Below, one piece after another: positions 34,439-42,206 of a stretch of 64,000 nucleotides of DNA (positions are counted from its first letter, which is position 1; every line of letters starts with the position of its first letter). The stretch is from Astrocystis sublimbata (taxonomy: Eukaryota > Ascomycota > Sordariomycetes > Xylariales > Xylariaceae), in NCBI GenBank assembly GCA_022453515.1, contig JAJNNY010000012.1:434001-498000 (forward strand), in the 5' to 3' direction. The notes below the pieces were generated by a model that saw only the letters and a program-made list of their open reading frames with translations, was not told where the DNA came from and did not search any database. The position numbers were made by a program, and so were the translations under genes.

Positions 34439-36554
34439 TTAGGCCAATATAATCTTCTTTAGATTCTGATGTGCCATGTCCCAAGCATCGGCATGCATGT
34501 GACCGACTGCTATACGTTCCGCGAAAGATTCTCTCCATTCTATCAGCATAATATTGAGTGCCCACCATCTTCTGTACCCATAGGCACTCGTGTCAAAGAC
34601 TTCTTCATAGTACTGGCTACTTGACATGTACTCCGGTGGCAGGCGGTTCTTGAACGCATCGATGTCTTCATCAGTGACTTCGTCTTGGTCGCTGCGTGCG
34701 AGTAAAATGACCTCACATTGATTGGGATTCGTCGTGCTCTTCTATCCACGATTCGCCTAGGCCGTATAGAGTACCACAATGGCGGCCTGCTTTGTCATAG
34801 ATCCACATGTTGTGACGGAGACTATTTATAAGAGAAGCTATGGAGGATTTGGCTTGATGACGAGAGATGGGTTGTGGCTTTAACAAGGCGTACGGGTCGA
34901 GACTCAAGGTATTTGCTTCGAAGAATAACGTAGCGCCCGGCAAGGCGGCGTCTGCATCAAAATCCGTGGCCCAGTGTGAGTAGGTCTGATTCTCTGGAGT
35001 GGACAAGACCATCCCCGAGTTTTGCGTGCAGGTGATCTTACGAAGACCACGACAATCATTGATTACGAAGCTTTCAACTTCGGGTTGAAGGCTTACATCT
35101 TTGCCTGCGTAAGACTCCTGTCGCCACCAATTCCAGTAAATGTGACCAGACCAAGCCGACCAGCACCAACTAGGCGAGGTGCAAGCTCTAGGGCGTCTCT
35201 TGATGCTAGTTTGAGATACCCAGAGCAGAGCGAAGGGGAACATATTTTCAGGAAGTGCACTCGCGAACTTCCAGCCAAAAGTGGCAGTGATTTTAGAAAG
35301 AATCCCTGCAAACGCATTCAGAGAATCTGAATGGTATGTCAACTCTCTTGGCGAGTATTGTAGAACTAGCGACGCATAAAAGTGAAACTGGCTTTCCAAA
35401 TCAACAGCGATCCCCTCGAAAACGGACCTGTGGTCATAACCTTGGACGCGATCCTCCGAGAGGGTAGTCTGACCACATTGCCAGTATACTTGGTACTCTG
35501 AAATGTAAAATTTTCTGTGGGCTAAGATACCTTCTTGGAAGGTCCACCCTCTGTTCCACCATGCAGCTCTTTGTTGTGTGTTGAAGAGAGATGGTAACCC
35601 ATTTACCAGTTGTAGTGATCCTAAGTCTGCTACCATCTGAGGCGTTTGACGCGACCCAGCAACGACTCCGGGCAGCCCTGCAACAGAATTGGGGCCAGTT
35701 GTAAGTACTACAGCGGTAAGTGGAGCTTGTCCGAAGATTTGGTCCATCCGTGGAATATGATAATTCTTAGAAGTGTCATCGTCCTGGATAATGCATAACG
35801 CATCAACCCATAGAAATTTCTCGCCAATTCCCCTGACGAGGTCGATGGCATCGCTAACGACACGAGGCAGATCCTTTCGATGGCGTTCTATTGCTCCTTC
35901 TTCCTGCAGGACTGCCAAGTTGTCTTTTGTGGTTGATAGTGTTTTGGTCTTGCCCCAAACGTAGCTTAAAGCCACATAGCGAAAAGGAAACTTGGCCTTG
36001 ACGAGCCGAATTTCTTCAACATGAATAACCAGTAACTCGAATTCGTCGTGCGAGGTAGCTTCATTTGAAATGCATTGCGGGCCATGGTCGTTGAGGCAGT
36101 TGTTGATCCACGTTCGAACTAAGCCAAGGTCGATTTGTGCGCCTACAAACCGACCGAGCTGTTTTGAATCGTGAGACAGGTTTTGATTGCCGGCCCTCGA
36201 ATGTAGAGGCATAAGTTGCGCTCGAGTGGTGTTGTGGCCATAGACTCCCAAAGGCAGTGTTTGCGATGTAGCATCAAACCACACATCAAGTGCCAGTGGT
36301 GTTGACTGCTCTTCATTCTTGCCAAGATAACATATCTCAACTGGGTATTCTCCAGGTTTCCAGTATTCTGCTGCGTCTAGGCTGAATGCTCAGATCACTA
36401 GCTTGCAAAACAAGCATTGTTGTCTAGACAGAATGTCCTGGTACGGTCCGAGCTCTATAGTACCGGCATAGCCTTTGTTGCAAAAATATCCAGCTATGTC
36501 AATTAGTCGACAACGGGAGCAAAGCTCTTGGTTGGTATCATCGGAAAAATCCAT
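34439..36554 (-). pseudogene. HET-domain gene, broken by TGA and a frameshift
   Basis: Heterokaryon-incompatibility (HET) domain protein. The frame starts at 36554 (MDFSDDTNQELCSRCRLIDI) with the family's Cys-rich N-terminus. At 36392-36390 a TGA interrupts CLFCKLVI-stop-AFSLDAAEYW, where Arg is expected. The HET core is then intact: FRYVALSYVWG, DLPRVVSDAIDLVRGIGEKF, LWVDALCIIQDD, and RGWTFQEGILAHRKFYIS. Near 34732-34735 the frame must shift by one base (a CCC run) to pass from SWIEEHDES to NQCEVILLARSDQDEVTDED and the family C-terminus ending near 34439 (RRWWALNIMLIEWRESF). One nonsense plus one frameshift argues for a real pseudogene. In intact form such proteins trigger cell death after hyphal fusion. 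Confidence 0.85.
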
Positions 36555-38292
36555 TATATTCATAGGATACCGTGTTAAATAGAGGAGAGTAGAAAGTAGT
36601 CAACTATGATTTGGGAGTTAACACGACCCGTAGCTAGTAGGAGGGTGATCTAAATCTAATCCTTATGACATGGATGAAAAGCAAGCACATAAGGCATCGG
36701 AACTTAGGTAAAGATTTTGACTGTTGGTACTAGGCATAATCTTAGGTAATTAAGTTGGGCAGGTTGATAGCATGTCGCGTCAGCACGCAGCAAGCACGTC
36801 TTGTTCTGTTGGGTGTGTCCCATCCATTGTAATCCATGCCATCGTCGTTACCCCGCCCCCGCAATTCGAGACGGTGAGTAACACCGTAGCAACACCGTAA
36901 CACATACTAGTTATCATAAAAGCTTCCATTGGACAGACATATTCGAGCCGAGATACATACTATAGGTAACGTGAGTTTTAATTTATACATACATACCTAG
37001 GTATGTACCTAGGTAATTACTTGTCATTCACACAGTTAGGTAACTTTGGATGTATAGGGAATTGGCAGTGAGATGACGGGCTTGGATACATCTACCTAGG
37101 TATATAGAATCTTTACTGTATGTAGAATGAACCAAGTTAGAATTCCAGTCAATCCTCTTAAATATGCAACTGGTGGTGTTATAAGACAAGTCCTATCCTA
37201 CTTGTCAAAACATGAGTACGGCTGCTCAACTCGTGTTTCACTCATGGTTTCGAAAAGTGATGAACATGAAATGCACAGTGTGAAAGGAGTGTATTGTTAT
37301 GCCGAAAGCTTTCCATCACTCCCTCTAGCTGTTGCCCGTCTCAAACATATTTCCAACAGAACTCGATGCAAATCCTTCAAATCGAACGTCCTGCAAATTG
37401 CCCAGCCATTTTCATGTCTACACACCCATGGCGCAAAGAGCAATGTCTCTCAACGAATAGAAGACATGGAGGAAGCGCACGTGGGTTGTCTAAAATCAAC
37501 AAATTTGCTAGTTTGCACTAGAATAATCTCGCCGTTGGGCTTGGTTGTTTGTTTTGTAGTGTAGGTAACCTGACACCTGAATCATAATTGTCAATAACCA
37601 CAAACCATATGGACTAGTGGTACGCCAACAGTTGCGTTCAACTTACATGGTGCTGATCTTTGATCTTTGCTTGAGTAACTGAAGCAACCTCGTAGGCGGG
37701 TTGTTCTTGATGAGAGTAAGGGGTGCTGCGATGCTAATAAAGAAATATCGTTGTAGGATGGAGACTGAAGGCTAAGGACTAGAGGCTGTTCGGGATGTGT
37801 TGTAAAGTGTTGAGTGTAAGGCGTCAGAAACCTCTCAAGATGTGGGCGGCACTCCTTCTTTTATAAACTTACTTGACTGATACTCCGCCTCCTCTTCGCT
37901 GTTGTTGGTTTGGCATATTTGTTAGAATACTACCTACCTAGGTGATGTATGTTAGTTGTGAATCACGGCTGATCGTGATAGCGGCAGAGTAGTTAACGCC
38001 TACCCAATTTACACATCGGACCAGAAGGGGGGCGGACTATGTCAGGAGACGCTCGAATTTCATTCTAACCATCATCGACTTGCTTAGTATGAGCTAAGTC
38101 CTGCATGATCTTCACCCACTCCCAACAACATAGGTCTAGAGCACAATGGAAGGCAATGAAGGCGGGCTCTATGGTTCACTGATAGTATTTCGCTCGTCTA
38201 GTCCGTTTATGACTAAATCAAAAATAAAGTTTCTTGCTAGTTTTTGGAAGTACAGAGTTTTTGTGAGTGTTGTTAATATCATCCAAGTTCTA
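36555..38292. other. gene-poor spacer
   Basis: 1.7 kb. Contains the right copy of the dispersed repeat and a dense palindromic cluster ACATACCTAGGTATGTACCTAGG near 36991-37013. A 145-residue frame at 37127-37564 has no domain or coding bias. Confidence 0.5.
36747..36819 (+). repeat. dispersed direct repeat, right copy
   Basis: Counterpart of 28297-28371 (TAATTAAGTTGGGCAG, then GTTGATAGCA, then GTCGCGT). It lacks a 10-nt segment present on the left and has an extra CAGCAAGCACG-like segment. Confidence 0.6.
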
Positions 38293-39093
38293 TCATGAGC
38301 TGTCTGAGGAAAGCCATTCGCAAAGCTTTCCCATCGAATAGGTATCGTGCTTGAATTGCGAGGTGAAAAACACGTCCTCGCACCAACCAGGCGTACCAAG
38401 CGACTGCAGGCGCTCGCCAACTGGTGCGCAAGATCCAAAATCTATCAGAACAGGCAATCCATCCTTGATCATGATATTGTCGGGGTTAATATCATTGTGG
38501 GCTAGACCCAAAGAGTGTAAATAGTCCACGGCTGATTGGAGACCGGCGACCAATTTGTTTTGATCCAAGCTTTGAAGTTTGCCATCCGATTTGAATTGCG
38601 TTAGAGTCTGATCTAGCAGCTCCAAAACCAGCGCAGTGATCCGCCCGCGATTGACGTGGCACCCATGGTACTTGATTATATTGGGATGATGTGATGTTGA
38701 TATTCGTTCCATGACCATAGTCTCGTCAAGTACAGATTTGGGTATGTAATTGGTACCCTTCATGGATTCATAGCAGTTCAGCCCTGGCCGCTTGATGAAA
38801 GTATTGGAGTCATCGGACTGCGGCGGCGCGATTGTGAATTGCAGGTCGGCAGGAACTTGGGGGTACACTTCATCGTCGGCAACGCGCTGGAGCAGTGCGC
38901 AGTACTCTTCAAGGGGAATCTCCCTCTTGCCCTTGGGCGATTGCCCGAAAAATAAATTGTCTTCAGCTGTAAGAGTATAGAAAGTTGTGTATTTGGGTTT
39001 GTCAGCTCCTGGGTCGAAAGCTTCACTTATCGTCAAGTCCTGAAAGGAGTTGATAATAGGAGCACTAGACTCATCGATCACTTCGTCTGACAT
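38293..39093 (-). CDS. protein kinase-like protein, divergent
   Basis: Single exon. From Met39093 (MSDEVIDESSAPIINSFQDL) it is 266 residues; an in-frame start at 39150 would add 19. The C-terminal half is kinase-like: ALVLELLDQTLTQF, the catalytic loop HNDINPDNIMI (HRD-like, Asp and Asn kept, the usual Lys replaced by Asn), and VLIDFGSCAP (DFG). A recognisable N-lobe glycine loop is not seen. The final KHDTYSMGKLCEWL stops before the rest of a C-lobe, so the chain is short for a kinase. Fungal genomes contain many such small kinase-like genes. Activity is uncertain. Confidence 0.8.
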   Translation of the reverse strand: MSDEVIDESSAPIINSFQDLTISEAFDPGADKPKYTTFYTLTAEDNLFFGQSPKGKREIPLEEYCALLQRVADDEVYPQVPADLQFTIAPPQSDDSNTFIKRPGLNCYESMKGTNYIPKSVLDETMVMERISTSHHPNIIKYHGCHVNRGRITALVLELLDQTLTQFKSDGKLQSLDQNKLVAGLQSAVDYLHSLGLAHNDINPDNIMIKDGLPVLIDFGSCAPVGERLQSLGTPGWCEDVFFTSQFKHDTYSMGKLCEWLSSDSS

Positions 39094-39606
39094 CGCTATG
39101 ATTCTCTCTATCATTGACCAAAGCCGTAAACTAGCAGTGTGTGTGATCAAGCAGCCTTGATGAAACGAACCAGAAGAATTGAGACGAGGTGTTCTAACAC
39201 TTCAGTCTATTCCAGGTGCTTGTGATCTATATAAGTCCTGCTTTACCTGCCTAGGCAGGCACCTACTAGGTAGGTATTAAGCTCAATATTGAAATTGTTG
39301 GTTGCCTGCAGTTAGCTATTGCCCAGTGCTAGCTGAGGTTGCTTATACGTATATGCGTGCACGCTACTTTGTGCTTGGAAATGTAGGTATAGTCTGGTCC
39401 GTACTAGGTAGCCGTATCCCACACTGTGGTTGGTATTAGGTCGCCGGGATGGCGCTAATCCCGATCCAGCTCGTGCAGAAAAAAGGTGCAAAACCCTGCA
39501 GTATTTAAGCCCAATTCTTCCACTTGGTGTGCTTCTACACTTTTCTTCCTCCTGGTCATACTTGCCCGCTTCGCCACAAGCTAGCCAACTGAGATGCCGC
39601 ATTGCA
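39094..39606. other. divergent intergenic region
   Basis: Between the kinase-like gene and the histidine phosphatase gene. A palindromic GCCTAGGCAGGC / CTACTAGGTAGGTA cluster lies at 39249-39277. Confidence 0.5.
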
Positions 39607-40454
39607 ATGCGCCTCATCCTCGCCCGGCATGGCGAGTCGGTTGATAATGTAGCAAAACTATAGTGAGTGGACTCCCTGTGTCAATACCTGTCGCCACTAG
39701 GTACTAACATGCCGCCCGTAGTGCAGGCTCTCGTGACTCGCCCTTGACCAACCATGGCCGACTCCAAGCCAAGCGACTTGCTGAACATCTTGCCAAGCGC
39801 AGTGCCACCACGGGCTCAATTCGGCACGTCTTCTCGTCGAATCTCCAGCGAGCATACCAGACAGCTGAAGCTATCGCTGATGCAGTTGGATCTACAAATG
39901 CCAATTCAACCTCGCCGTTGAAGGTGGTGCGCGTCGAGGAGATTCGTGAAAAAGACTTTGGTCTATCAGAGGGTGTCAAGATTGGTGCCACGAGAGAATC
40001 TGATGATAACTCGGAGTCGTCCAAATCCATGCGTATCCGCGTCGATCGGTTCCTCGACCAACACCTCAGCCCAGTCATCGACCAACACGCAGCTGAAAAT
40101 GCTGCGGTCGTTGTCGTCGCCCACGGTATCATTTTAGGTCATCTACTGAGGGCTTTGCTCGTCCGCTATCCGGGACACCGGCCCATTGAGGAGCATCAGC
40201 CATCATGGAGCAATACTGGGTTCTTGCAAGCCAAGCTTGAGTTTTCCAATAGTAATGCTTCGTCGAAATTGCCTAGTGGCAATTCGATTAGCATGAACCT
40301 GGAACTCACTAATAGTGTTGAACACCTACAAGGCCTGAAAAAGACTCGTGGTGGCATTGGGAGTGCTCAATTCGATTCGAAGCAACGTACCATGGATTCT
40401 TTCTTTGCCTCGGCTTCGAAGAAGAGAAAGATCGATGACACCCTAGATCCGTGA
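39607..40454 (+). CDS. histidine phosphatase (phosphoglycerate mutase-like) with PIP-box tail
   Basis: Exons 39607-39662 and 39722-40454, giving 262 residues. Histidine phosphatase superfamily: the catalytic RHGE (residues 7-10, in LILARHGESVDN), NHGRLQAKRLAEHL, an SSNLQRAYQTAEAIA segment, the acid-containing REKDFGLSEG, and the second His in VVVAHGIILGHLLRAL. The substrate is not readable; this superfamily includes sugar-phosphate and protein phosphatases. After about residue 210 the tail is Ser/Asn-rich and ends in QRTMDSFF (240-247), a canonical PCNA-interacting (PIP) motif, then KKRK. The intron (GTGAGT...CGTAG) joins KLY to AGSRDSPLT. It is convergent with the ATL repair gene. Confidence 0.9.
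40383..40406 (+). other. PIP-box coding segment
   Basis: Encodes Q-x-x-M-x-x-F-F (QRTMDSFF), followed within six residues by KKRK. This matches the canonical PCNA-binding consensus at every fixed position. Confidence 0.7.
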
Positions 40455-40913
40455 AAACAAAACTTCGTTGCTGGCAGCTGTTCGTCTATAACTTGAGCAT
40501 AGTCACTACTACTCTACGGTGACATCTACAGCAACGCACCATCCAGACCCTCAATATGGTATGTCATTCCCGCTTTATCCCAATCCCCGGTTTTCGATGA
40601 TGAAAAAGCATATCACACAGACCTGTTCTGAATTATATTGTTGAAACACTTATGTCCAACCGCTATCTGAAGAATACCCTCATCTTACACATCTGTGGAT
40701 TACATTTGTTCAAGCATTGACTAACCACCATGTATAGTACACCCACGCACGCGAAATACCTTCGTTGGTCGCATAGTAGAACCACGGTGGGAGCGGTTAT
40801 CTGGTCTGTACGGCTTCGGGTTGAAGCAGTAGTTAGCTTAGATCCATTACTGCCTGGGAAGGCAATGGAATACATGCTTTCCAACCGAACAGGATGTAGC
40901 TAGTCGTATCAAA
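40455..40913. other. intergenic between convergent genes
   Basis: No gene seen; shared 3' region. Confidence 0.55.
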
Positions 40914-41650
40914 TCAAGATTCATCGTCATTTTCCGAGTTCCAATCTTGCTCGTCGCCCGCCTCTTCAGAAGGCAATGCATCCGGGAACCACCCGTACTC
41001 GGCAAAATCCACGCTCAGTTCCCCCAATGCGTCCGTGGAAACTATGACACCTTCAGATCGTAGCACTGTTGCCTGGTTACGCGCCCCAGATGGTTGTGAC
41101 CTGAAATATGTCATGTATCGGTTAGAATATCATTCCCAGGCGGTCTGCATTATCATGATGCGTCATCAAGTTTGAAGATAACAACATCTCGATGATCTGA
41201 AAACTCCACATATTCCACATACCTAGGTGATATTATCCCTTTCGCGTTGATGACTCGCTGCCACGGGACGTTGCCGTTATTATGTCGCGCCCCAGCATCA
41301 TGCGAGAGGTGCTTCAGACAGACGCCGACTTGGCGCGGTCGTTCGGCTGTTTTGTCACCGTCCTTACAATAAGCAAGACATTCGGAATTTGTTTTCGGGG
41401 TGGTGTACACGTAAAATGAGATGTGGGATGTGATGGCAAGATATATTGACTGTGTACACGGAAATGGAAGTATGTGTGTAACAGGGCCAGGGATCTGACA
41501 AGACGGAACGATCTTGGTAACGTGGACGAACGTACGGGTTCCAACGAGCTTCGCGATGTGGCCGTAGCTGGTCACCCTGCCTTCGGGGATCTCTTGCACG
41601 GCGTTGTAGACGGCGATGAAGAAGGACGCTGCCTCGTCCGACCGCGTCAT
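40914..41650 (-). CDS. atl1: alkyltransferase-like protein (ATL), DNA alkylation repair
   Basis: Homologue of S. pombe Atl1, which binds O6-alkylguanine in DNA and hands it to nucleotide excision repair. Exons are 41650-41536, 41346-41223 and 41100-40914, giving 141 residues. The N-terminal part matches the MGMT DNA-binding fold: FFIAVYNAVQEIPEGRVTSY (nucleotide-flipping Tyr), GHIAKLVGTPERPRQVG. The motif that is PCHR in active methyltransferases is VPWQRV here: Trp replaces the alkyl-accepting Cys, diagnostic of ATL proteins. It continues VINAKGIISPR|SQPSGARNQA. The C-terminal tail is acidic (EAGDEQDWNSENDDES). The first intron is about 190 nt, the second about 120 nt. Confidence 0.92.
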
Positions 41651-42206
41651 GCTTGCGTGGTTTTGCGCGGGGTCGTTATCTTCGCTGGTGTCTCAAATTA
41701 TGAAGAGAAGCCCGTATATCTCTAGGCGTTAGCCAACAAGTTGATTAAGTTGGTGTTGTTACGAACTCGTCGCTGGATTGTGCAGATACATTGAGCGAGG
41801 TGGGAGTGTAAGTAATTGACAGGCAGCTCGAACGAAGCAAAGCTCTACACCTAAATAAGTCAAGCACTGACCGTGCTTACAGTGCTAACTCAGGGTTGCC
41901 AGGCACACTTGCCAAATCACTTGCTCGTCAAGGGCACCTCGTCAATTTGAGAGGGCCCAGAGTCGTAAATTTCGTAAATCTAGGTTTACGACTCTGACGA
42001 TAGCGATATAAGGAAAACGCTCTCAACCTTTTTATATACGATGAAGAAACCACGTAGTGAAACGCTAGCATATGCTTACATGTGTAATAAGCACTACCCT
42101 GGCCAGCATCATTATCCTGATTGGATGAAACGAGTGTGTGAACTCGTAGATCTCGAATTATTATGATTTTATCTCGGATGATATCTACTGAACTAGACAT
42201 CGCAAA
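41651..42206. other. intergenic with a hairpin
   Basis: No gene seen. Contains the inverted repeat at 41958-41996, between the atl1 promoter and the SDA1 3' end. Confidence 0.55.
41958..41996. repeat. perfect 12-nt inverted repeat
   Basis: CAGAGTCGTAAA at 41958-41969 and TTTACGACTCTG at 41985-41996 are exact reverse complements separated by 15 nt; the loop repeats CGTAAA. It may fold as a hairpin. Role unknown. Confidence 0.7.

Noticed and set aside
28833..36392. Reassignment of UGA to Arg, or selenocysteine, explaining the three TGA codons
   Set aside because: Other genes use TGA as normal stop (e.g. atl1, SFL1-like and NUDIX genes end in TGA or neighbouring stops without extension), and filamentous ascomycetes are not known to recode UGA in the nucleus.
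33533..36392. A-to-I RNA editing rescuing the stops
   Set aside because: Known fungal editing favours UAG to UGG; here the stops are TGA and TAA, which a single favoured edit would not convert to the expected residue.
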